DNA from: Dictyophora rubrovolvata
Taxonomy: Eukaryota; Basidiomycota; Agaricomycetes; Phallales; Phallaceae
Assembly (NCBI GenBank): GCA_029959195.1
Contig: CP114123.1
Location: forward strand, 806,001 to 870,000
Direction: 5' to 3'
DNA: 64,000 nucleotides
The notes below the pieces were generated by a model. The model had not been told where the DNA came from and ran no database searches. It saw nothing but the letters and a program-made list of their open reading frames with translations. Positions within the stretch are counted from its first letter, which is position 1. Each line of letters begins with the position of its first letter. The position numbers and the translations under genes were made by a program. This document shows positions 33,899 through 43,760 of the stretch, one piece after another.

Positions 33899-33928
33899 GT
33901 AACCGTCCGCGGCTTCGGATTCGGTTAC
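33899..33928. promoter_or_regulatory. Inverted repeat GTAACCG-N16-CGGTTAC
   Basis: 7-bp perfect inverted arms with a CG-rich spacer, 34 bases before the TATA box of secreted protein 3. The CGG half-sites recall Zn2Cys6 regulator sites; that reading is inference. Confidence 0.4.
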
Positions 33929-33961
33929 CCGCGACCCTGTACGCCCCGTCTGGTGACCTGG

Positions 33962-33969
33962 TATATAAG
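33962..33969 (+). promoter_or_regulatory. TATA box of secreted protein 3
   Basis: TATATAAG, about 142 bases upstream of the ATG at 34111, followed by a C/T-rich leader. Confidence 0.65.
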
Positions 33970-34110
33970 CTACGCTCCTACCTGCCTTGTTCTGCTAACT
34001 TTCTTCCCCCAACCCACTTTTTCCACCTTTTTATTCTCGTCCACATTTTAATCTATTAATCTACTACTCTTTTCTCTTAACAAGTATTCTACCCAACTTC
34101 ATCTTGTATA

Positions 34111-34623
34111 ATGCGCTTCACTTTGAATACCGTCGTTCTCGCCATTGCCTCAGCTTCTCTGACGCCGTCTGTTTGGGCTGTCCCTTTCCGTGGCGGGAGA
34201 AGCGTTGCAAGATCCCCACCAGATGGAAATGAGCTAGAAGAGTTAGTCAATCTCCAAAGCTCCGGGTGGACCAGACCTTCCGGTGTTCCTATCGTTGTAC
34301 GCGACCAAGGATCAAATCCTTTGAAAGAAGACGTCATCGACGTCTTTGATGCCTTGGGTGCCGTCGGGAACTCTACCGACGCAGTGTCTGATGTCCTTGG
34401 TGAAATTGTTGGTATTGTCAAGGTCATTCAGGGAAATTCAAAATATGGTACTCTGGACGTCTCCGATAGCGACAAGTCTATTATTAGTGACTTGATCCAC
34501 AAGATGGAGGATTTTATCACCAATGTTCAGGGCAATTCATCATACCTGGAGACCGTAGTCACACGGTTGTCAGACGACCTTGCTAATGAAGGTATTACTC
34601 CGAATATAATGCAGACATATTAA
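34111..34623 (+). CDS. Small secreted protein 3 (intronless, cysteine-free)
   Basis: 170 residues, single exon, no recognised domain. The signal peptide is MRFTLNTVVLAIASASLTPS, with cleavage likely after VWA. A basic GGRSVAR precedes the mature part. Two or three helical segments are predicted by eye (EDVIDVFDALGAVGNSTDAV; VSDVLGEIVGIVKVIQGNS; KSIISDLIHKMEDFITNVQG), with N-glycosylation sequons NST and NSS. No cysteine. The strong TATA box and long C/T-rich leader suggest high expression. The N-terminus (MRF...L, A-x-A-type end) resembles secreted protein 2. Confidence 0.8.
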   Translation: MRFTLNTVVLAIASASLTPSVWAVPFRGGRSVARSPPDGNELEELVNLQSSGWTRPSGVPIVVRDQGSNPLKEDVIDVFDALGAVGNSTDAVSDVLGEIVGIVKVIQGNSKYGTLDVSDSDKSIISDLIHKMEDFITNVQGNSSYLETVVTRLSDDLANEGITPNIMQTY

Positions 34624-35565
34624 GCTATCTCTCTGTCTTCGAGGTTTGTGTTTGTAATCGACCGGTTTTGCGTTTAATTGACTTCATGCTATAGCGTCGG
34701 TTGGCATTCGCCATGAGGACAGTGAGAAGCCGCACTTTCTGAGATGTTGTAGTTGGGACTTGCTACGTTTTTATATATTTGTTGTAGAAGTGCTTCACAT
34801 ATATTCCTCCCATGTTCTTGTGTGTGTAGATTGAATGGATATCACGCTATATTTACTAAGTGCTTGGGTTATGGCGCTTTTGGGAGAGATCACCTCAGTG
34901 AAATATGGCAAGCCGTCAAGGGTTTAGGGGTTTAGGCATTTAGGGTGCGCTCAGCTCATTCTGAATCTACACAACCAATCAGCCATCCGTAGAGTTTCAA
35001 TCGTAACATTTAACAACAGAGTAAGAAGCCTAACTGAGTGCAATAAATTAAATAAACGGTAAGGCAGATTCATACTTTGTAAACGTAGATAGTTAAACAG
35101 GTTGTCTTCCAAGTTCGATAATCAAGACTAGTCTGAATCTAAATGACTACATGCGCAAAAGTAAAATAAAAGGGTATTACGGCGGCAAAGGTCCGACATC
35201 GGTATGCTATATCGGTCTGTCGTTTGTTCTAACGTCGCGTGCTTGAATGGTAATGCATTACTGTCTATTATATATTGGGGTTTGTCTCTCAATGACTCTC
35301 ACGAATTCATCGCATATTCTAACACCTTTACCGAGACTGTAATCCAAGAATGCATTAAACCCTAATATTATGTATGTATTTGTCGTTTGACACATATGTA
35401 GACTAATTTAACCACAGGTGTGCAATTACGATATGTCGAGGTATCGATAGGACGAGGGGAGGTGACGCTCTTGAACTCGGAGTACGCGTGTGAGGGGGTG
35501 ATAATGGTGCCTATGTCTCCGGCCGGGCTTCCAACAAATAAACGTATTTTCAAACATAAACATTA
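34624..35565. other. Convergent 3' intergenic region
   Basis: Between secreted protein 3 (+) and the TFIIF beta gene (-). Contains a short GGGTTTAGG repeat near 34918-34943 (two to three units, AGGGTTTAGGGG-like), reminiscent of but too short for telomeric repeat. No gene. Confidence 0.45.
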
Positions 35566-36946
35566 TTAGAAAATCTCCTCCATATCACCATCATCTTCAT
35601 CGTCATCGAGACCGTCTTTCGCGGCATTGCCGCTCTGACTCCCGCCCTGTTCAGGTACCAAAGAATCAAAAGCGTTCTTGTAACCGGACATCAAACTCCA
35701 CTTTCCCTTGTCCTGATAAGTTGAATGCATCAAAATTGAGGCAATGAAACTGAGAAATAATAAAATTCATACGAACCGAGCCTTTAACGATTTTTTCAGC
35801 AATTTTAGGCAATACCTCTTTGAGATACGCCTCAGGTTGTTCGGTCCGCAGTCTCAGGTCTTTAATACCCCAATGGGGTTTTTCTTTAAACACGACAAAT
35901 AACACATCCAGCAATGCCTCCAGCGGCATACGTGTGAATCTGTCTTTTGGGTCCCCTGGCCTTTTCGCAAGCTTGGATTTTTTCTGGAATGCAAATACAT
36001 TGAGCGTCAAGGGAGGGAGAAAGGAAAAAGTAAGTAAAAAAAACTGACGATTGCGGCATTAATCACATCTCTCTTCGACACATCGCGTATCATAAGTTTG
36101 ATACCCTCCCGATAATCGATCTCCTCTACGTGTCGTTGTGGCAGAGCCGCTTCATAGCGTTCATGCATTCGTTTGCTGTAGGCAGCATCATATGTCGGTT
36201 GGGCAGTGGCCCTGCTTACGATTTTTCCCGACAAAACCTTGCATTCTGAAAGAGATGGGAATCAGGTATTCAGAATCGCCCGTAGAACGAATCAAACCAG
36301 AACTCACTTGCCCGAGGCGCTGTATCGCCATTTGTCTCTTTCTTTTCATCATCCTCGCCGTCATTATCCGCCTGTGTTGCAAAAACGTATCGATTCTTCA
36401 TTGCAACCTCATAAACAGTTATGTCAAACTCCTCCATTACTTCCGGGTCCTCTTCGGAAGGCGTTAATATTGTCATGTAAGGGTGACCAGTTTTAGGATT
36501 CTTCATATCCCAAACTCGCACAGTCCCCAGTTGACGACCGTCCTCGTCTACCGCCGACCAGCGTTCTAGCAAATATCCCGGGAGCTAGTATGAAATAAAC
36601 AGACATTAGATGGACTCGACTCTTGCGCGTAGAGTAAAACTGACTTTGATCAACCACATGCACGATTCCGACCCGGGAACTCCTGTGGTGATGATGAGGG
36701 TTTCATCCTCATCGTTGGGTTCGTCGTCGAGGCCTCGTGTGTTGTCGTTTTGGGCCGCTGCAGGTCAAGAAAAACATGTTTATGTAATCAGCTTGGATTT
36801 CGCTATAAAAGACGCGACAAACACGAACCGGAACCGGAACCAGTAGCGCTCTCTTGGTTTTGACCTCGACGATCCTTTCTCGCCGGCTTGCGGGTTGGAG
36901 ATTCCAAGTCGTCGTTGCGTCTTGCGTTAGTCAAGATAGATTTCAT
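35566..36946 (-). CDS. Transcription initiation factor IIF subunit beta (TFIIF beta / Tfg2-like)
   Basis: General RNA polymerase II factor, smaller TFIIF subunit. The start is at 36944-36946 (MKSILTNARRNDDLESPTRK); a short upstream poly-A-like leader precedes it. The dimerisation domain is spread over several exons: PGYLLERWSAVDEDGRQLGT, VRVWDMKNPKTGHPYMTILT, then the central linker with an acidic insert, LSGKIVSRATAQPTYDAAYS, and the C-terminal winged helix: RMPLEALLDVLFVVFKEKPH, WGIKDLRLRTEQPEAYLKEV, LPKIAEKIVKGS, then KWSLMSGYKNAF-type end and an acidic tail DDDEDDGDMEEIF. It has at least six exons with clean junctions. The winged-helix match is strong. Confidence 0.9.
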
Positions 36947-39900
36947 TTTTTTTCAGTGGTTTAAGTTTTAAACTGCTTAGGAGGGTGAAGTTGGGTAGAC
37001 TGCAGAATACGACTACAGTGCTGGCCTTTTATATTGCATGTCAAGTGGAGGTGGACGGACATGTTAGACAGTGAGCAAGGATGGGAAATGCGAAGGACGA
37101 TGGACGATGGATGGACATAGATTGTGTCGCCTGCGAGGACGCAACTATGTGGACCCGTGGATACTGGGGACAAAGAACTCGAGCGGAGTGTAGACTGCAG
37201 ATTATGTCCGATATCATCAATTGGTACAGTACTAGTAATGCAATTTCAAACTATTACCTTCTGTGTCTAATTCATTCCAATCGATGCGATGGTTTTGAGG
37301 CTTAAGAAGAACAAAGGACGGTACTACTGAAATCTCTCTGAGTCATTATGCCTAATAACCCTCTTCTTGATAAATAACCTAATAACAACCCACTAAACAA
37401 GGGGTCTAAGTCTATATAGCTACCCCAGAACAGTTGTAAAAGCTATACAATGATTAAACTGAGTGAAATAAAGTTCTCCGTCCGTAGCGTAACGGCCGGA
37501 GCCTTGACCTCGAGCACGAGCTTAGCCTCAACATTCTTTGCAAAATGCCTCCTAATCGTAGCAATCAAAGCTGTGGGACCACAGCAGCACACGAGCATAT
37601 TATTCGTGCCCGACGTGCAAGCTCAACCTCACACAAAAGCTGTTTGTACCCGGGGTTTATCGTATCATGAACCCCAGTGAGTCATGCCAGGAGCGTATCA
37701 GCATAACTCGACGTTGATCTTATCTACTTATTTCATTAGATCCCTAATCCAAAATTGATGGCCGGGTCAATCGTGTAGCAGGAATGCATAGGTTGATGTT
37801 GACCCAGGAGCTACATACGACACAATCACATAAATTGAATATAGATCAGAAGATTTTAAGTACGCAATTCGCATCAGGTAGGCCCAACAACCCACTCTAA
37901 TATTGTCTCTTGACAGTAACACCTCTGTGCGAGTTTTTACTATAGTTGAATATTGCCCAAAAATTAAGAGTATTGATGAACTTGCCCAACCATATTACAC
38001 ATTGACAACAAGCCCAAAATCACGACTGTGATACCTTAGGTGCAAAATGACCGATGGACAGGAAGCGGTTATGAGATGTTAAAATTCCATGTTTACTGTG
38101 CCGTTCCTTGTCGTGGTTGTGTTAAATCTCAGATCTAGATTAATGTCTTTGCTCGTTACGCATATGTACCAGAATTTTGTTGAAAGCGCATCCAATTCCC
38201 TTCAATGCCATGTAGACTTAATCAATTGATGGATTCGGATTAGTAGCAATACACTACCTGCAACCCGTTAATTATAATAACAAACAAACTCCGTATTAGC
38301 CTGACGTGGGACATCTTTCATCCGCCCGTGACTACGCATATAAATAATACGCATGAGTCCATAATCAGGCACGTAGCTAAACAAAGATTGAAATTACCAA
38401 ACCTCCAAATTTATCATCATTGTATATTGCGTTGAAATTCCCCCGTGAGGGGTACAAGAAGAAGAACGTACATAAGTCATGAGAGTCTTAAGATCCGCAT
38501 GATTTAATCAAGAATCTTGCACGAGTAATACGAAGCGAAGCCTTGGCCCTTGGCAAATGACAAAGTCAATTTTTACAGTTTGCTATAATAACATTTAAAG
38601 ACAATGTCAGATGACTGTTCCAACCAGGTCCACTCACTGAGTGAGACACATGCACTTTGTTTGCGAGTGTCGTCGCATACCAGTTAGTAGGGAGTACCAA
38701 GGTTCTTGATCTCTCTTAGTCACTTGATCGTATTCGTTTGGACAATCCATTTCCATAATCTGGGGTGGACAAAGTATTACACTTTTTCATGGAGCCTGGA
38801 CCTCATTATAAAAAGTAGACCACGACGTGCGAGTATCCCTTAACACACGCATGACCGAACGTAGACAAGCCTATTCATTACAAGTTCTTTTTCCGACTTC
38901 TTCTCGAGTCGCCACCTACTTTCTATTCGGCACCGCTTGGGCAATTAAAACCGAGGTACGCCTTAACCAAATATTTCATAACTTGAAAGTCCCTGGCGGA
39001 CAATTAAAATTGAATTAACTTGTGGCATCTTCCATGGTCCGATATGATGATCTCGAGTTAGAGTAATACTTGATATACACTTGAATTTTACTAAATCGAG
39101 GCAAGCAATCAGAAATGCGCGCTTCATGTGAGAGATGGACAAGGTTTATAACTTCTTTTCTCTTCGGGGTGTAATGTAATTCGTCAGTCTTGCTATTTGG
39201 CTAAACATTTAACACTTTAGTAGTAATAAGTTTATCCATTCAGCGAGACACGGACAGATTCGGGTGCATTGGGGGTTATATGAAGCATGTTACGCTCAGG
39301 ATGAATATATTGGCTGGGTCGTCCCACTTTCACGCGGCAAATAAATGTAAACGCATGGAATTGGAATGGAGTACCTCGAATCGGAAATAGACAGCCACGA
39401 TAAGATTTAGCCAAGTTTCACACTGCCACTGGCGGGGAAAAAGTATTTTCATAAACAGATTTCGTGTTGGCAAAACCTAAGTGATAGACACTCGGAGTTA
39501 AGTTACACCAGAAATAAGACACGCTTAGAATAAAATCTGAAGCTCACTGTATCTACTATTTCTATCGAATAGGAAAATATGTTATGGCGAAAGGCCGATA
39601 TGAAAAATATTTTGTGTTAGGATCAAATATGATATATGAGATTGAAACTACAACCTAGCTTAACTTCTATCTCGCCAGTGTGATGCGCGTGCGTTGGCAA
39701 CCTGCAAGATGTCAACCTTATCGAGAGGGGCGCGCTTACATATACTGGCATGCCAAAAAAGAGAATCGCCTATTAATAGTGACCGCTTTGAGCAAAGGAC
39801 TCTCTGAAATAGAGTCTCAGAGGTGGGGTTCGGCGATGTTGAATTGCTGAATGGTGGAAATCACCGATATGAAAATGGGGGTTGTCGGATATCGTTGAAT

Positions 39901-42014
39901 ATTAAGAAATTACAATGCCTAGATAAAACAAAGAATATTTTCGCTTGAAGAAGTCGATTTCAAAATCAGTCGAGGTCTAGTTCCGGTATAGAAGCAGAAG
40001 TCTTCTTCCTGGCGGGACAGACGGAAGTTACCAACAGGCGGCAATAATAAACGGTCCGCGCGTTCCTGGCACAAAATCGGAAATCTAATCGTGAACAAAA
40101 CCTTCAGTTTTCTCTGTGAAAGAATCCTAATGTTGTCTTCGTAAGCAGAGACAACTGCCACGCACTGTATCATTGCGGTTGCGAGCCTCTATTTCGAGAA
40201 AGATCCAGAACCCAGTGTAGTAGAACGCCACGAAGGTCTCCGCTTTTTCCAAACCAGACAGGTTTCTTGAGAATAACATCACTAGCCTTCCAACTTCACT
40301 GAATACCGTAGTTTGTCGTAGAAGAGACGTTTCTTCATGGTTGATGAAATAAATGGCGATACATGTATTCAGTGAAGTGTCCTTCCGTAGATCTTCTGAA
40401 TATAAACAAGGCATTCAATCAAAATCAATTACAATTTAAAAAAAAAAAAACTTTCGGCGGAGGCCGTTATGGGGCTATTACCTTTCAAAAGCCCCCGTCG
40501 ATCCCAGGAGTTGCTAGGTTAATCCCCGCATCCGACGAGTTATGTATGTACATACGCATGATCGCATGCGAAAGTCCAAAAGCATCGCAGGGAAAACGAA
40601 TATCATGGTCGGTTGAATTATACCGAATCTATTCCGCCTATCTTTCAGTTGCCCTGGGCCTGACTGTTCTTCGAGAGCAGCGAAATTTTTTTATAACACG
40701 TCAATGCGTTGTGGGATTTGTTAGAGAAGGACGAGAATCGTCATACTCCCAGACAGCTATACATATAGAGTCTCCCCTTCCTAGAATTCGTGAGGGGGAT
40801 TCTTCATCATTGATAACGAAGGAAATACCTGTCGTTTGCGGATTTTCCGGCAAAGCGGGGCGATGTCCGGTCGCGTTGTCGACGACTTATTACTGAGATC
40901 CACGCGGCGGTTTAAACTTTCTATCGGGGCTGTCGATATTAAGACGTAAGATAGCAGCAGACAATAAAGAATATCTGTTGTATACTACACGTGAGATATA
41001 CCAATTGGCTTGTCATATTGAGTGAGAGTCCTTCGGGTGTAAACACATCGAAAAATTTGTCCTTCGGCAATGTTTTAACACCGATGCCTCGTGGCACTCC
41101 TTACATAACTTTGATGTCGCCAAATTTTGCAATGAAAAAATACGGACAAACTGGTCGTACTTATTGTGTATGTAACGTTGAACAGGGACAACAAAACAAA
41201 TGGAAAAGGAAATTGATATACGGTCGTGCAGGTGTTCACTGTTCAGGGCCGCAAACAGTCTAGAATTTTACTAAAAACGATAATAAAGTCAGTACATATC
41301 GGTAGCGTTTCGAGGCGTTCCACCTAGCCTGACCATGAGGTGCAGCCATGGCTAATTTGGTTTATCTTTGAATTTACGTGTTGACGCCATCTGTCAGGTC
41401 TTCATAACCAGTCAATTCAAATTTCATTTGCTGTCGTCTTGTTGGAGCCGCATTGGGTTGAACAGATGCCTGATGTTCAATTCTTTGTTTAATTCATATC
41501 GATTTCATTGGTTTCTCCAAATGCACTTGGGGAGACTAGGGGCTGAAAAGACAAATCATGAATGAATAAATCCGAGCTATGTAATATAGCGGATACATAA
41601 CGCATTTGGAAGACCCTATCATTTGGCTTTTGTCCAATCAGAGCACGAGAAAAGGATGTCGTGTGACTCACCCGACCGTATTGTTTGGAGATCTGTTGTT
41701 GGTGCAGTATATGAATCTGATTCGTTTCGGCGAATTGGCTTCTTTTGGATATGTCAAGGTAGAGACCGTGCCTGTTTAGTATTTATCGGGAACGAAGACT
41801 TGATTATTGAAATCCTTTCAAGTTATAGGCTTAGCGTTCTTGTACATGATGCAAAAGAACCTAGGGCATAAGATAAGTGAGGAGTGTATTTATATAATAG
41901 CACCCCACCCTCGATTACCGAGATCGACCGGATCTCTCTTTTGACCCTTTGAAATTTGTCCAGATCGTCCTTTTCGCGCTCTTCGCTTTTTGTCTCTAAC
42001 CACTATCACCCGCC
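36947..42014. other. 5-kb gene-poor region upstream of the MYND-like gene
   Basis: No spliced or unspliced gene could be supported in about 5 kb on either strand. The largest open frame (40363-40896, +, 177 codons) crosses a run of about 13 A and has no domain or signal peptide I recognise; smaller ones are similar. A TATA box at 41891-41897 belongs to the gene at 42015. Such a long gap is unusual beside the otherwise compact gene spacing. It could hold a non-coding transcript, a large regulatory region, or fast-evolving orphan genes. Confidence 0.5.
41891..41897 (+). promoter_or_regulatory. TATA box of the MYND-like gene
   Basis: TATATAA about 120 bases before the ATG at 42015, followed by a C/T-rich leader (41930-42000). 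Confidence 0.6.
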
Positions 42015-43760
42015 ATGATTACCGCCACAACGACAACAATAACTCCATCTACTTCGACTTATCGTAGTCGCTCGAATTCCACACGCTCTAGAAAACATCC
42101 AGGACCAGTTCAAATTCATGCTCTTCTGCGTGCTAGCACAGAGAGCGTGAATATTATAAAACATGGCCATCACGACCACGATCGTCATCGTCATCGTCAT
42201 CGTCGCGGTGCGTCTTTTTCAGCCAGTGCAACAACGGTGTCGCCCACACCTGTTGACAGACCAACCGCGGCGACCACGCCCACGTCCCACTCCGTATTTG
42301 CGTCAGCGCTAGAGAAGAAGAAGCAAAAGAAGGACGACGGTGTTAAAAATATATCCACTACGGTGTCAGACGGAGCGGATAATTATTCACCTACTATGAT
42401 TAGTACCACTGGTTCGCCATCGTCCACTGCTGCTGCTCCTGGTTCTGCTCTAGCTTCTAAAACGGGAACGCAAACACGTCAGCGTTCCCACTCATATGCC
42501 TCTGCTCCACTTTCGACGCTCATCACGCATCTTGATTCACCTTCTCTTGCGTCATTTACGCCTACGGATGTTCATCCATGTGCAGCGGGTTCACTGAGAA
42601 GATGTCAGTGGATGTTGAAGATGGACGCTTATGGCACCTGGTATGATGGAGAATGCGAGCTCGAAGAAGACGAACCTGCGAATTACATTCAACAATCTTT
42701 CGACGTTCCCAACAAGGATTTCGGCCATATCATAACTAGTCCCCCGCTTCCCCAAGAAAAGGAACCGAAGCTCGCACTGCCGTTCAGGCTTTGGAAAAAA
42801 TTCACATCCCAAAGTAGGGGTACTACTACCGTCAGCAACAGGCAATCGGACTCGGAGTCCGGATTTAATGCAGATAGCGACATAGACCGAGAGTCGGACT
42901 CGGACGAGCATATGCCGAGTCTCGGTAGTCCACGTTCGTCTCGTCAAAGTAGCAGAAGCAGAAGCAGTGCCTCTCAGTCTACCTCCATCTCTCCGTCTTC
43001 TCCCAACTTGTTTCCTATTCCTTCCATAACCCGTCGGCACTCCGGTCTTGGTGAAAATGCATTGGAGGATAGCCCGACGTCGTCGTCGGAGTTTGGAGTA
43101 TGGGCAGGTACGGCTTCTGGGGCTGTTCACACCGCCCCGTCCGCCGCGGCGGTGCGGGGAGGCCATTCTGAGCAAATGGCGTTATCAACTAGGTCCGGAT
43201 CTTCGTCAGCATCTAGAACCAAGTCTGGACATGATCCGGAAGCAAGTCTTAGAGGGTATAAATACGCACCGACCGAGACGACGGCCGAGAAACCCCAGCT
43301 GTCTGTAAAAACCTCAGCATCAGCATCAGCCATGCAAACCGAACTCATCCCAACGACGACTACACTTGCTCCACCCAAGCGCACATTGCGGTCGTCCAAG
43401 AAACGACCATCTATTACGGCGACCCCTTCGGCTTTACCAGACGTCGCCGACCTGCGCATACCATTCCCAGTACACTCAGCTACCACAGATACCACTCTGC
43501 TACAAAACACATTCTATAACAATCCATCATACCCATCACGCTCAACCTCTCCTCTTACTTCAACATCTCAAGATACCAAAAGGCTTTTGACATTATCCGA
43601 TCTCGAACGCACCTCCAAACTCATGCGCTCCACCACAACATGCGCCGTGTGTGGAAGATCTGGCTCGGATTTCTCTCGTTGTCCCAGAACTGGCGTGGCG
43701 TGGTGCAGTCGTGCTTGCCGGATTGCGGCGAAGAACAATGCCAGTTCGGTCACAAACTGA
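42015..43760 (+). CDS. Low-complexity protein with C-terminal MYND-like zinc finger
   Basis: 581-residue single-exon protein. The N-terminus is Thr-rich (MITATTTTITPSTSTYRSRS). A His/Arg/Asp repeat (HGHHDHDRHRHRHRR) comes from a CATCGT-type microsatellite near 42165-42205. A short conserved-looking block reads RRCQWMLKMDAYGTWYDGEC, then YIQQSFDVPNKDFGHIIT and ALPFRLWKKFTSQSRG. Ser-rich sequence follows. The C-terminus has CAVCGRSGSDFSRCPRTGVA, then WCSRACR, which is the first half of a MYND-type finger (C-x2-C...C...W-C-x3-C) but stops after 12 more residues, before the usual last His/Cys pair. Another frame just past this point reads CQFGHKLRF, so a frameshift or spliced end is possible. Likely a nuclear regulator; function unknown. 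Confidence 0.7.
   Translation: MITATTTTITPSTSTYRSRSNSTRSRKHPGPVQIHALLRASTESVNIIKHGHHDHDRHRHRHRRGASFSASATTVSPTPVDRPTAATTPTSHSVFASALEKKKQKKDDGVKNISTTVSDGADNYSPTMISTTGSPSSTAAAPGSALASKTGTQTRQRSHSYASAPLSTLITHLDSPSLASFTPTDVHPCAAGSLRRCQWMLKMDAYGTWYDGECELEEDEPANYIQQSFDVPNKDFGHIITSPPLPQEKEPKLALPFRLWKKFTSQSRGTTTVSNRQSDSESGFNADSDIDRESDSDEHMPSLGSPRSSRQSSRSRSSASQSTSISPSSPNLFPIPSITRRHSGLGENALEDSPTSSSEFGVWAGTASGAVHTAPSAAAVRGGHSEQMALSTRSGSSSASRTKSGHDPEASLRGYKYAPTETTAEKPQLSVKTSASASAMQTELIPTTTTLAPPKRTLRSSKKRPSITATPSALPDVADLRIPFPVHSATTDTTLLQNTFYNNPSYPSRSTSPLTSTSQDTKRLLTLSDLERTSKLMRSTTTCAVCGRSGSDFSRCPRTGVAWCSRACRIAAKNNASSVTN

Larger units (their letters stand above)
33443..34110. promoter_or_regulatory. Divergent promoter of secreted proteins 2 (-) and 3 (+)
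   Basis: 670 bases with TATA-like boxes for both genes (33571-33578 minus; 33962-33969 plus) and an inverted repeat GTAACCG...CGGTTAC (33899-33928) 34 bases upstream of the plus-strand box. The segment from the plus-strand TATA to the ATG is pyrimidine-rich. A 68-codon open frame (33677-33883) is not supported. Confidence 0.5.

Noticed and set aside
34918-34943. GGGTTTAGG-type repeat resembling telomeric DNA
   Set aside because: Only two or three imperfect units within ordinary intergenic DNA, so not a telomere tract.
40363-40896. 177-codon open frame in the 5-kb gap
   Set aside because: It crosses a long A run and shows no domain, signal peptide or codon pattern that I can support.
42591-43175. 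194-codon minus-strand open frame in the MYND-like gene
   Set aside because: Arg-rich antisense shadow of a Ser-rich coding exon.
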